NCBI GenBank assembly: GCA_030052745.1
Contig: JANBVO010000003.1
Span: 1,116,001 to 1,180,000 of the forward strand
Direction of reading: 5' to 3'
Length of the DNA: 64,000 bases
DNA from: Pleurostoma richardsiae
Taxonomy: Eukaryota; Ascomycota; Sordariomycetes; Calosphaeriales; Pleurostomataceae
How positions within the stretch are numbered: position 1 is the stretch's first letter; each line of letters opens with the position of its first letter. The notes under the pieces were generated by a model. It was not told where the DNA came from and did not search any database. It worked only from the letters and a program-made list of their open reading frames with translations. Positions 34,207 to 46,760 of the stretch are shown here, one piece after another. Position numbers and translations under genes: made by a program.

Positions 34207-34602
34207 GTACTTGGCCTTAGCGAGCGTTTGGTCTGTTGGAGGGACCCTGAAAAGGAAAGAGGGACGGGGCCTGCGGGGCGGGGGAAGGAGTGAGAATGAT
34301 ACATTGATGAGCACACAAGAAGAGCAAGGAGAGCAAGTCAAGTCAGTGAGTGGGGAGAGAGAGAAGAGGAGAAGAGGAGAGTACAGGTACATGTCGAGGC
34401 CGAGGCGTGCATGTTGGACACATCAGTTGTATGGATACCAACATACGGTCAGGTATCCAAGGTATCCATCTTAGCAGCGTCGGGCTTCTTCTGTCCACTC
34501 CCTGCGTCTTTCTCCTCTCCTCCTTTCGTTTCCACCCATTGACAGTTCCATCCCGGTCCAGCCAGACTGCACTGGCTTTCTTTACGCCACCAGCTTGGCC
34601 TC

Positions 34603-34630
<28 letters not shown>
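34603..34630 (+). repeat. (GCA)n microsatellite
   Basis: About nine GCA units lie in non-coding sequence roughly 1 kb upstream of the Krev-1 start. Confidence 0.9.
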
Positions 34631-34633
<3 letters not shown>

Positions 34634-35601
34634 TAGTACACTAGGAACGGGATGGAGAGAATCTCCGCCCGTTAGCTTACAGTAGCTGCCCGTTGGGAGA
34701 GCCAGGCAACAAACCCATCGCGAAGCCAGCCAGTCCCGAGTCCAGCCTCTCTGTGCCCCTTCAAAAGCTGCCGTCATCCTGTCTTGTGTTCTTATTATAA
34801 CCAGATCTCACCTGGATTTGCCTCTCCTTGCTCGGCTCAACCTCGAGTATTCCCTCGACTTCATTTCAGACTTACTACCTTTCCTAAGTACCCGGAAAGA
34901 CAGACGAGTCTTTGTCAGTAGTCTGCTTCTGGTCCCTCGTTTTCATCCCAATTAGATTCATCCAAAAACGGCTTCCGCCATCCTCAGTTACCCTTGCTTG
35001 ATGGTCTCGGTCGGCCCTCGGCCCTAACTGGCGCCTCAACGCCCGATAGTATCTCCTCAGCTTTGGATTACCACTCTGTCGGATTCGACCCTCTCGGAAG
35101 TTATTTGACATCCTATACCCTCCTCGGCCCCTCCTGACGAGCGGCTGGACTTCTGGGCCATTCCGCAAGTGTAGCCGTTTGGCCGCTTACCAGGTTGATC
35201 TGACCTGTCGATCCAAAGTGGTGTCTTCATCATCCCGCGCTTTACCAGCTTCTGTCGTAGGCGCCCCGCTTTCACTCCCCAAAGTTGATCAAGATTTGCG
35301 CCTGACAGAAGCGAGAAGCAGGGGGTGAAGAGGGTCCAGACTGCCTGTGAAACGAAACAAATCAACCACGGCCAGCCAGCCAAACCATTCGCACTCTTGT
35401 TCCCTCGTCAGCTGCTGCCCGTTTTACCGACTCGACAACTGCATGGACGCCCGTTCTGGTCTGTCGTTCTACCTTTGATCGCCTTCTTCGGCGGCTCACT
35501 TACAGCCGCGGCTGGCGGGCAGAGCCTAGGCCCTGTTAATTGAGCCTTCGCCGTTCAGCACCTTTTGCCTGTCATTCATTTCATTTCCTCTGCTTGACAT
35601 C

Positions 35602-36788
35602 ATGTCCAGATACCAGCCGTTGTACGTACCCCATTCCACCCCCCTTCACTCGCACCACACACATATTCTCCCACGTGGCTGTCTACTGCTCCCGGCTTTT
35701 CTAGCTTTGTGAATTGTCCAATTGAATAGACATGCCGATAATCTGCGCTGCTAACTTTGGGTCATTCCAGTCGCGAATTTCATGTAGTCGTTTTAGGCGC
35801 AGGTGAGAATTGCTGTCGCCGACATTCCTCTCGGTCCCCAACAAGCCATTCGGTCTTCCCTTATTCTGACTTGGATTTTTCCGGCTCCCTTAGGCGGCGT
35901 GGGGAAAAGCTGCTTGACAGGTGAGTCTCCTACAGACGACTCGTCTCCCGCCGTCTTCCACAGATGCGCGTGTTAAGCTTAAATGATTGACCATTGGCAG
36001 CACAATTCGTCCACAATGAGTGGATTGAGAGCTATGACCCGACCATTGAAGACTCTTACAGGACACAGGTCTCTGTCGATGTAGGACCTTTCCCCGGACT
36101 CCTTCGTCTGTTCGAGCTGACACCTTCTCAGGGACGGCAAGTGGTCCTTGAAATGTGAGGTCCCGTTACCCATCTCTGGTCTTTTTTATAGATATCCTGA
36201 CATGATACAGCTTAGATACGGCAGGTACCGAGCAATTTGGTAAGAAACGCTCCGTTACCGCAACTTGCCATGCCTGCACCTACTCATCTACGCCACAGTT
36301 GCCATGAGAGACTTGTACATGAAGACTGGACAGGGATTCCTCCTCGTTTTCAGTATAACCTCGCCTTCATCCCTGGCTGAACTGGCCAACCTGCGCGAGG
36401 AGATTATCCGCATCAAGGACGATGAGAACGTACCCATTGTAATCGTTGGAAACAAGGCGGACCTGGAGGACCAGAGAGCTGTTCCCCGAGCCAGGGCCTT
36501 TGCAATATCACAGCAATGGGGGGCACCTTATTACGAGGCGAGTGCGAGGACCAGAAGTAAGCCTCCATACCATCTCGCTCAGCTTCTACCTCTGACTGAC
36601 TCGGGATAGCAAATGTGGACGAAGTTTTCGTCGATCTCTGCAGACAGATGCTAAGACGAGACGATATTTATGACACGATGCCAGATGATGAGTACACCAA
36701 GAGGATCAACGACCCTTATACGAAGCGATCACGACGGCGGAAGCGGGATAAACACGACAGACACCGTGCAAAGTGCGTGATCCTATGA
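35602..36788 (+). CDS. Ras-family GTPase Krev-1 / RSR1 (Rap type)
   Basis: This is a Rap1-like polarity GTPase, the fungal counterpart of yeast Rsr1/Bud1 and Neurospora krev-1. Eight exons (35602-35621, 35771-35802, 35894-35920, 36001-36080, 36132-36154, 36211-36239, 36299-36556, 36610-36788) give 215 residues. The P-loop GAGGVGKS is at 16-23, the effector loop is YDPTIEDSYR, switch II is DTAGTEQFVAMRDLYMK, and the base contacts are GNKADL and EASAR. TGQGFLLVFSITS and DENVPIVIVGNKADLEDQR are Rap/Rsr1 hallmarks. The tail has a strongly basic stretch and ends KCVIL, a geranylgeranyl-type CAAX box. The first six exons are 20-80 nt. Confidence 0.95.
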
Positions 36789-38117
36789 TGATTGCCTGCG
36801 ATTGGAGCTATGTGCACCTCTACGATCTACGATGTGCTTCCGACACAAAAAGTTTGCGACAAGATGGCCCCGCCCCTAGGCAACCTCGACCGGAGTTCGG
36901 CGTCAACTGCCTTGTACATATATATATATGTTTTGTCATCTTACTTCGACTGACGAAGAACTCAACGTCTCACGACTTGACTGAGTTTTTCCACGTCAAC
37001 TACTCAGCAGCAAGGGCGAGCCACTGAAAAAGAGCTCTATCTCGTTGGACACCAGAAATTCACGCAAGAAGGGAAACGGTCCCGACCGAACCGGACTTTT
37101 CATTTGGAATTCTAGAGAAGGGACACGCGAGCCACTCGCAGGCTGTCCAGGTGTGTTTGGAGTCGAAAAGGGATACGCCAACTTTTTTTTTGTCATGGTA
37201 TTTCACGGATATAACAAGAGAAAGTGACGGCATATACGATGATATGGTTGACTTTTTTTTTCTTTCTGATAGAAGTTATGGTCCATGCTCGTTTGATCCT
37301 CTTGTCCTGCTGGCCTCTGGTAAGACACTGCTGCATATCATGATCCTTTCGCCATTATCCAGCATCCACCCCTTTGCTCGTCCTGACGGTGAAGATGACC
37401 TCCGCTCCCGTCCGGCCGATAGCAGCCATTATATTCGTGCTACCCTAGGGTAGAGAGGTCCCTCAGAAGTACTGCTGTCCCGAGTTGCACCATGATATAT
37501 GTCACTGGAGAATTACGTCTTCATATGTAATAGATCCTCGCGAGTAGTATGGCGAGGAGTTGCCTACGACTTAACAGCTAGAGAAGATAGCACGTAGGCT
37601 ACGTACGACACCCTCCCGACACTGAACACACAAGCAGCACAGACAAGGGATCGACAGACAAGATTATCAAAGCAATATTTATCGACCTGCCTTCTAGCCA
37701 TCCAGCGACCTCGCCATCACCAAGGTATCTAAAACCCCCCCTCCACACCAATAAATTTGTGACGCCAACGCTCGCTTCGAGGGGGTGGAAGGCAGCACGC
37801 CGAATACATGCATGCTATATCCAGTACGACGAGAGAAAGAGAGTCTGTTTTTACAAGATTGATACCGCCTCCTTCTTTCCTTTCCCCTGCCGACATGCCC
37901 CATCTTGGAGAACCACTCCCCAATCCCGAAACCTTCGTTCTTCGCTCATTACACACGGGGCCGTCAGTCAGGCATGGTGTATCTTCTCGCAGTTCATAAT
38001 ACAGGGGTAGTGAGAAAACAAAAAAGAAAAAGGGTCAAAATGAGGGCTTTTTGTCACACGCTCGCGTGCAAAATTGTCGTATGTACAGTCTGGTCGCCTG
38101 CGCAAACCAGGATCACA
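36789..38117. other. Gap between convergent genes
   Basis: This 1.3 kb region lies between the Krev-1 stop and the stop of the EGF-like gene. It contains an AT-dinucleotide run at about 36,917-36,929 and two T8-9 tracts near 37,182 and 37,252. No gene was seen. Confidence 0.45.
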
Positions 38118-40932
38118 TCATTTATCGTAATTAAACGTCGTTCCGAGCTCGCGTAATCGCAACTTCGTCGCGGAGGAAGCACCGCCGGCCGTGGTGGATC
38201 CCGCGTCTACCAGGAAGCTCACCAGGTCGACCGAGTTGCTGTTGCCAAGGGTTAAGTTTCTCGCTGAGTCGATGGATACGCCGCCACCTCGGCCGAGGAT
38301 TCCATCACTTGCAGAAGTAAAAAACCGCTGCAGGACCCCCTGAGCCTGCTCTGCATTCGACAGGCTCTCTTCCTGAAGGATGAAGAGGACAGCGACTCTC
38401 GCAAAGTCCAAGACTTCCTGAGTGACTGTAAAGGTTGCACTGGGCGACGCTGAGGTGGTACCGGTCGGGTTGGTGATGGTTCTCGTGATCGTTGTCGTCG
38501 TAGTAGATGGGACGGATGTCTCGCTTGCTGGATAAGATGTACTGAAGGAAACAGTAGTTGCGAATATGGTGGAAACGGCTGTCTGGGTTGGGACGCTCGC
38601 GGAAGCGGTCGCCGTCTCAAGATTAACTGTCAGAGTAGTAGAAGCGCCAGCCATGATCATAACTGTGACGATGGCTACGCCGTTTGCCACTTCTGCTGCG
38701 TTGTTGACCACGGCGGCCGCTTTAGATGAATTATCCACCACAAGCGCACTCGCATCTCCTTCCCGGACGCTCTGCCCATCAAAGGTGACCAGGGCGTTTT
38801 CGGCAGCGCAGCTCAGGTTACCGGTATTAAACTTGGCGAGGATCTGAGTGCCTGAGAGAGCAATCGAGAAATTTGTCTGAGCCTCCTGGATCAGGCGAGG
38901 GATGGCATTGCCAAGGGTCACATTATTGATGTTGTCTGTACCGTTGCTGCTGATATTGGTTGTCGTGCATCCGTCAGCGCCGGCAATACTGCAATCAAAT
39001 CCGGTGAACCCGTTTGTGCAGATGCACGAGCAGACGCCTTGGTTGACGACATTGGTGCCGCCATTCGCGCATGTGAGCTGATCCTGGCACTGCTGCAGAG
39101 CTGATTGAGCGTCGTTATTGACATTCTTCTTGCGAATGACAAAAAATTCTAGGGGAATGACCACTGCCGCTGCAATGACGATGAGGACGACCAACAGAAT
39201 GAGAAGAAAGCCCCAGAGCGGCAAACCACAGCATCTGCGACCCTTCTTCCCCTGCTGATTCTGGCTGGAATCTTGCTGGCTTCGAGGAAGCGAGTCCTGG
39301 CTCCGACCGAGATTAGGAGGCAGCGGCCAGGAGTTGACCTGGTCCCGTATGCTTTGGCGGAAGCTTCGCCGATTACTCGTTGCCTGGACTGGCGGCGGAA
39401 AGGCGGCAAGCATGTCCGAGAGACCAGACTGATGCTTCTCGTAGTCCGCTGAGGCTGCTGTAAGTAATTTATAAATCTGAACATAGGCGCAGGAAGAGCT
39501 TACATGACATCTCCTTTTCACTCTCCCTCCCACCGTATATATCAGGTGGAAAGTCACTGAGATCTTCGAAGCGACTTGCTGGTCTCTTGCCCCTCTCCAA
39601 GCTTGCTGCAAGCCTTGTGGCCCGCCGGATCAGATCCGGTAAACTTGTTAGGCTGCCTCGAGATTCCGCCTTCCTGACGGCATCTATGTCCAGCTTGGGC
39701 GGACGGCGGATTGCCGACAGACGACTAAATGAGCGAGTGGTTCCTGGGGGTTGAGGAGATATTGACATCCGCCTGCTTGGGTTGGATGGGTCTGTCGAGC
39801 TTGCAGCGTCGTACGCATTGAGGATCGAGTCCGCAGTCAGCGCAGCCGGAACCGGTCCTTTAACGGTCGGTAAGGTCCCAGAGGAGCTCGTCGAAGCGTC
39901 CATGTAGCCAGTGCCATCCTTAAAAGCCCCTTGCTGCACAGGTGATGGCCCTGGTCTCTGCGAACTCTCTCCCGCTTCGAGGCCCCTGGGTGGCGTTGTT
40001 ACAAGAGATGCCTTACCCCTCTTCCCTATACTAGCGCTCCTAACTAAGCGGCTCTCGTCTCCATCTTCATCATACGTCTGCTGAATTCCCTCTTCTATTA
40101 TGGCGTCGTCAAAGCTTGCCTCTGGGTAATTCGGGCTCGGTCCAGGAGAAGGCGTGCCCCAGCTTTCCGGCATAGCAGCACTAGAGGCAAATGAGGCGTG
40201 TGATCTTGACCGGGGACTCTCCTCAGGAATCGGAGAGACGAAAGACGCATTCGAATAAAATGACGAAGCCCCACGTCTCGCAGACGGTGGAGGACCTAGA
40301 TTCACGCTCCTCCGCCCTGCTGATGGGATTGGCGGCGGGGCTTGAATCGGTAGAGGGAAGTCGGGTATGGACCCGACGGATGACAAAGTAGACGGGCGCG
40401 ATACTGCTGACGACGGCGTTTCGGGTGCCGGAGGTATGTTTTCCTCCGAGTCCCCCACGTCCTGGGGAAGATATTGAAACGATGGCGTGGGATCCTGTAT
40501 GCGTGAGGCGTCCAGCATCGACGGGACTCTGCTCGGACGTGGCGGACGTTGTGGCGGCTGGGATCTACCCGGCGGAGGTCGGTATGGTTCAGAGTCGAGC
40601 GAACTGGCAGGAGAAGCCAAAGGCCCTGCTAAAGGCCACTGAGCAACAGGAGTAGGCCGCGATATTGCTACTCCGATCTGCCCGTCTTTTGTCTGAAGCC
40701 CCGGCGGTGCTGGCGGCCGTGGAATTCGAGACTGCCCAGCAGCGGAGGGTCCTGTGGGCGGTCTGCGTGGCATAGAAGGCTGCGCTATTTGGGGTTGCTC
40801 TACTGCCTGGCGCTGAATGAATGTGTTGAAATCCTCCCGCGGAAGACCGGCCTGAGCCCGTTCCCTCGCCCTCCTGATGGAACCCCCTGGTGTCGGCCGG
40901 TCCATATCGTTCCCATCTTGAGGTCGACTCAT
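38118..40932 (-). CDS. EGF-like domain type II membrane glycoprotein
   Basis: This is a probable plasma-membrane or wall-facing protein of unknown function. Exons 40932-39504 and 39457-38118 give 922 residues. About residues 1-550 are disordered, rich in Pro, Ser and Arg, and lack a signal peptide. A basic KKGRRCCG anchor precedes one transmembrane helix (about 555-584, WGFLLILLVVLIVIAAAVVIP). An EGF-like module at about 600-632 has six Cys (CQDQLTC...CSCICTNGFTGFDC). The outside part carries several N-glycosylation sequons (NIS, NGT, NVT), a repeated Thr/Ser stretch and a conserved-looking end domain. Cytosolic N-terminus topology is inferred from the positive-inside rule. A very long gene-free region lies upstream. 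Confidence 0.8.
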
Positions 40933-43900
40933 TTAGTAATGGCCAGCTTGTCGGCGGCGGATGGGTCATTCAAATGCTCCCAGTTCTCTTTCACTCTGTT
41001 TGCCGACCCTCGAAAACTCCTGCTACCTCCGCTGCATATGCACGGTGCTGCCCCAATCAAGGCAATCCAAATCCACGGCGGGTTTCCCGACCTATCCTGG
41101 GCTCGGCGGGTTGCAGGGGCAATGCGCTCCTAGCTCCCGTTCGCAGCCCTTAATAATTGTCGTATCCAACGAACCTGGATATTTCGACGGATGACCGCTT
41201 GTTCCTAGCGACTGGCGACTCAACTCTAAGTCCAAGGTTGTGGAACCGTGCCAAGTCTTAATCCCGCCACTGTTCAATAGCACTCGATGCTGAGAAACCA
41301 GAAAGCCGAGCCGAGACAAAAGATCCAGCTCGAGCACAGCTGTAGTCTCCGAGGACACTGATGATTAGGGTAACGCAAAGCGGCAAGCTGCGCAAGCCAG
41401 CGCAAGGTTGTGTCTGGAAGACTGTGGATGTCAGCTAGCATTCTTGAGGATAGACAAGGACTAATAGCAGTTGATGGGCCTCGCATGGAAGAGACGGGTT
41501 GCTAGAGCCCAGCTCTCAGGAGGCATTTGCCTAGTCGAGACCAACCGTGTCGAGCAGCTTGGGTCGGAACAGCTCGCTTGTCAGCCGGTCAGGGCCAAGC
41601 AAGGAACAGATAGGCCTGCCGGATGGACACAGGCAGGGGAGTCTGCGAGGGAGATCACGTACGACCTGACGTCTCGCAAGCTATAACACCATCTGTTTGC
41701 GCAGCAGTTTCCCCCGAGCCAAGAGACGTGTTGATGGGAAGGCCAAGGCAATGCAGTTGAACAAGGGCCAGGGATGCCTGTGTGATGAAAAGAAACCCAG
41801 CGGACTTACAAAGGCTCTCGCCACGAAGATAATGGGATCTTCTAGACACCGACAGAGGGAGGGGACAGAACCGAGAGACGGGAATCCAGAGCGCAGAATT
41901 GAGGAACAGCAGCGGTGGTCTGGCGTTGCACGGCACAGTGATAGCGTCCGAACTGGCTGTAGTGTTTCAGGACTGCGGGACGGTCGAGGTCTGTCCGAGT
42001 TGGAGAGCGCGGCAGGCCCCTTGGCCGACGGCGTCTGAAGATTTGGAGATCAAGAGGAAATCAAGCAGGGCCTGCAGGCGTTCGCACGAGGCGGGACAAT
42101 GACAATCGGATTTGCGAAACAGGTCGTACGAGAGTCGCTCTGTGTTTGCAGGCCGGACCGTATCTTGGTCTGCCCGGCGCAAAGGCCCAATGTGGCGGTC
42201 CGGGTGAATAATGTGAGTCGTCGAAAGCGTAAAACGAGGGGGACAAGCGACAGTCCTCAAGACGCCGCCGAGATGAAGTGAAGTGAACAGCAGCAAAGTC
42301 GAAAATGCCTACGACCCTGCAGATTGTCCCGAGACCGGCTGAGAGTGGTCACCGGTGACTTTGTGCAGCCAGGCGGAACGGAAAAGAAAGAAGAGGAAGC
42401 AGAGGGCAGCGATGAAGAAGTGCGTCCGAAGAACTGGTGAGGTCTGGACGATGGTGCGGCAAGCGGAAGGAGCCAAAGAGACGAGAAAAGGACCACCAGA
42501 CAGGGGTCCTCTGCAGGTACACAAGGAGTACATCCTGGCGGCCAATAACATGGAGCCTGACCATGGTCGTTATATTTCGTGAGGTACAGGGAAGAAGAGC
42601 AGGGACCAGGGGGGTACCCAGCGACACTGCAAGCAGCTGCGTCCCGGACCAGTACCTGTGCGGATTACCTTACCCCTTCCCCATCTCACACCACCCGCGA
42701 CCTCAACTGACACCGAAATAAGAGGACGAGAGGAGAGCCTCTCCATGCCCGGATGCGGACAGTCGCCTTTGCGCAGCATGGTGTCTCTGGGTGTCAACAT
42801 TCTGCGCCTCTTCGAAAGTCAAGAATGTCTTGCTTGACCGCTGAAAGCCCATCATAGAAAGCAGCAACTCGTCTTCAACAGCCCCTTATCACAGACGACT
42901 TTGTGTCTGTGCTTTTCTCACGTCTGGACCTGGTCTGTGTACCCCAGTAACATTGTATCTGCGAGGTATCGCTCCTGGCTGGCTGGAAGGCCATCTTGGA
43001 CCGTTAACCCCCCCGACAGAGCTAGCTTGCCAGCCAAGCCGCTGAGAAGCGATCCGTCGCGTGGGATATGCAGGTACACCGCATGTACGAGAACAAGACC
43101 GATCTACAGAGTTGTGCTGTAGAGTCCCGACTTTACAGAACAAGCCGGACTCGTCCGTCCCACTGCGCTTCGGAGCGGAGTGTGGGAGTCCAGGCTGTGT
43201 GACAGGACGAGGGTGGAAGCCGTGGAGGAGACACGAGACTCGCGTGTTCAATGTGAGCAATCGAGCATGGACGGAGATTTTGGAGGGGCGGTGACCCCTG
43301 GCAAGACACAAGGACCCTCGGAAACGCTAGCGCAGTGCTCGACTGCATCCGCCTTTTGTCTTAGCTTATAAGGTACCAACCGGAGCCAATATCACCACAC
43401 GTTAAGATTCCAGGATGCTCATACACGCATCTCGGTGGCGCCAGTGTCCTGGAAACACCTTTGCGTCGTCTGTCGCGGGAGGGCTTAATATAGGACACCG
43501 CGTGTCGACATGTATAAACTCGACGACTCTTCGAAGGTGCGGAGTCTTGTTGGAGTTAAAACGAGAGTGCTACCGCCTCCAATGTACAGCGTCATAGACG
43601 ATGCGGAGATTGCATGGAACCAAGATGAAACAAAACGGAGAACCAACGCTTGCGCTGTCACCGGACTTACCACCATGAGGATGATTTGCTTTTACCCCGA
43701 GGCGCTGTGAGCACCGAGCACGACAGCCGTCTTGCTTCTGGCTCCTAGCTGCATATGGACGAACACTTGGCATCGGAATCCATCCGACTTCTATGTTCAG
43801 TGCGCGTCATCCACATCAGTCGACCCATCGACTCGAGGGCATGGAAACTACACTACGTTTGGAGGCAACTCCAGAACCCTGTCGCGGCCAGTAAGCCTGT

Positions 43901-46760
43901 CTGTGACACCGCCATTACATTTTGGAGACGTGAGCCCGCAACGTTCTCACAAAATCCAGGATAAGTGCCTTTCCATATTAGTGCCCAGATTGCTTTTCTG
44001 GAATAAAGAGGTCGCGCAAATTGGCCGCAGCGACGTTGCCTCCACGAGGCTAGGAAGTCCCCGGATTCTCGTGGAATGGAGTCTTGGTAGCCCCTCTCGC
44101 CTGGCTTTCTGTTTCAGATTGATCCAAGACATTGCGGCCACCAACGCTTCCCGCCCTCCCGAGTTCCGGAAGAGACAAACACCGTTCATCCTGGGAAGTC
44201 ATCACGTGCCGCCTCCGGCCGCCCTCTCAATTGGGGACGATTGACCCAAGACGGGACGGGCCTACAAGGCATCGACGATTCACGGCATCGCTCTCGTAGA
44301 CATCGAGATCCGCTATGTGTACTATTGAAGATGCCGGGTCCTTAGCTCTACGCCGTCACCGCCACCGGACCGTCATCCAAGTCAAGAAATAAGCCGGAGA
44401 TTTGGAAAGTCACGGAGGTCCTTCCTCCTATATGGCCGCATACCTTGGCTAAATCGACCCCTGAATATCTTGCCATGGAGTTGTCATCGCGACTGCTTGT
44501 GATCGGAGAGCTGCAGAAGGGATCGTCATCCTAGCCGAGGGATGACAACCAATTAGCCTGCGTGTCAACCTCTCGTCTCGTCTTTCGAATACCGAGAAAA
44601 GCTCTACAAGCCTGGTTCGAACTCCTGATACTGATCTCCTATCTCATCTTGGCGTTATAGATCTCAGTCGTTCTCCGAAGCGTTTGCTGCTTCATGGCTG
44701 AAGAGAGATGTCTCAACAGTGGATACAACGTCGTGCCAGATTCGCGCCACGCCTCATAGCTTATAGCCGCAGTGGACTCTTGCGCCATCATGAGTACGAT
44801 GTTCAAGTGATACGATCTTTGCGAGCTCGAAACCAATGCGGTACGGTCCTATATGAGTTTACCGTCGGGGTGGACACCAGCACGAAGACTGGCCCGTCGA
44901 ATATCGCAAACTCACGAAGCGCGGAACACTCTTCACATCCTCTCAGTACAGAGTTTCGACGTTCGATGACACACTTGCTGGCAAATACGTCCCTTTGGCA
45001 CCCTAAAATATCCGTGGAAACATAGCATGCAGACGGCAAGTCTGGCAGGTTACCTGCTTCATGTGGCCGACTAGAGCACGCGACTCTCTATAAGACGTTA
45101 ATCAGCATGTCACGGCGACTTCTCATCGGTTCTCCCGTGCATCGTTTCCTTCCATGTCTGTTCCCCTCTCCCTATTTTCGTTCCTAGCTGTTTTCTTTCA
45201 CCATCTCTCTCACTCAGACACACACAGAGAGGCAAATCTCAAACAAGAATCAGCAAATTGACTTTGTTCTACCCTGTCTTCACCTACCTCCTCCATCGCG
45301 GTTAGCCTGTGCATAGTTAATGAGCTTGGTGAGCCACGGCAAGGCCTCACGATGCTGCGAACGGCAGCGGATGGGATCAAGGACGAGAGATGCTCTATGG
45401 CGGCTTCGTCTGGTTCAAGAGACACAGGTCTCTTAGTTGCAGGCTATTTCCGCCGTCATATTACGAGGCACTGAACTAGACAGTGTTCGCGTGTGACGCT
45501 GATTATGCTCTTGCCCCTGAGTTCAGCCCAAGTATAGGAGAGTCCAATTGACGATCAACAACTCTATAGCTAGAGAACGCATTCCTAGTCCGTACAGAGA
45601 AGCTTCTTGCTTTCCATCGTATTGCATTACAGCATACCATCCTGCTATGACTCCTGAGTCAACCGATGGGAATCACTTACCGGGGAAAGACATTAGACAG
45701 CATCTGCCAATCCTCTTCACGGGTGAGAATAGACGAAGCGATGCGGTTCTGGAAGAAAGAGGGTCATCGAGTAGGCAACCTCAATAATACTACTTTACTC
45801 CTTACCGACATTCATCTGGCTGGTCTGGTACATCCATCTATGATCCGTAGGAGATTTCGGTCCGAGAGTCGAGTTGGTCTCTAAAGGACTGTAAGGTGCC
45901 GTACCAGTTTTGGTGGTTCAATCGGGATGTCTTCGCCAAATTCCAAGCCTATAGCTGTCCTTTCATAATCTATCATCTTATGGAAAAGGATTTGTGGTAT
46001 TCGCGTGGATAGTCGAATACACTGCCTCGAAGCACCAATATTCTGATGTCAGGGAACTCTGAGGTGCAACATTTGACGAGATAGACGTCGGACCCCGAAA
46101 CCCGGGATGTTTGTAACCACCGCAGCCTGACACTTCGGCCCACCGAGGGTTACAGGGGGCCAGAAGTCCTGCTCTTCCAGTGTTTGTAACTGGGCTGATG
46201 TTCGATACATTTACACCCTAGGTAATGCTTCTCGAGGCAACTGAAAAGCAGTGGTTGTCGGGAGCGGTGCAGGAATCCGAAGATACGGGACAGACACATG
46301 TACTAAGTGGAAGCAGACTCTACCATAACCTGTCTGCCTGATACTGAGGGGCCCCCAACAGCAGCCCCTCGAGCTCGACTATGTAGGTTGGTAGCCTAGC
46401 AGCCTAGGTACCTACCTTGGAGCAAAGTGGAGTGGTGGTGAACTCTTCTGCCTGAGGCATCAATTACGTCGTTCCCCCGTTCATGTCACTTACCCGCCTG
46501 TGGGGGCGTGGTGGGTACCTCCACTGATCTAAACGAAGCCGTCCGAGCCGACTCGGGCATTAGCTTATCGCCTGATGCCTCTTCTCCCTCCCCTCCACAG
46601 CCTTCCACGTAAGCTCTCATTCCTCAATTTCACGACACGACCTTCAAAAAGACACACGATTCTTTCACGACCTTCTCCTTCTTCAAACATCCTACCACCG
46701 ACGTCCATTTCCTATCTAACCGCATTTGACTAATTCACCTTCTCGAGATACCCCAGCACC
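40933..46760. other. 5.8 kb gene-free region
   Basis: This is the longest stretch without a supportable gene, between the divergent starts of the EGF-like and His-rich genes. Open stretches in all frames are short (the longest, about 170 codons at 43,732-44,244, has no ATG at its start) and carry no conserved motif. I see no terminal repeats, transposase relics or AT-rich decay. It may be a large regulatory region or hold a non-coding transcript. A TAGGTACCTA palindrome lies at 46,405-46,414. Confidence 0.5.

Larger units (their letters stand above)
32574..35601. other. 3 kb gene-free region upstream of Krev-1
   Basis: This region lies between the PQ-loop stop and the Rap-like GTPase start. 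It holds a 14-bp palindrome at 34,193-34,206 and a CAG repeat at about 34,603-34,630. Several open stretches of up to about 140 codons on the minus strand show no conserved features and no convincing splicing. Confidence 0.45.

Noticed and set aside
43732-44244. 170-codon frame in the long gene-free region
   Set aside because: It does not begin with ATG, and composition and motifs do not support coding.
44608-44622. B-box-like GGTTCGAACTCC
   Set aside because: There is no matching A-box or acceptor stem at tRNA spacing upstream.
40933-46760. Possible decayed transposon in the gene-free stretch
   Set aside because: No terminal repeats, transposase motifs or AT-rich decay could be seen by eye; a repeat search would decide.
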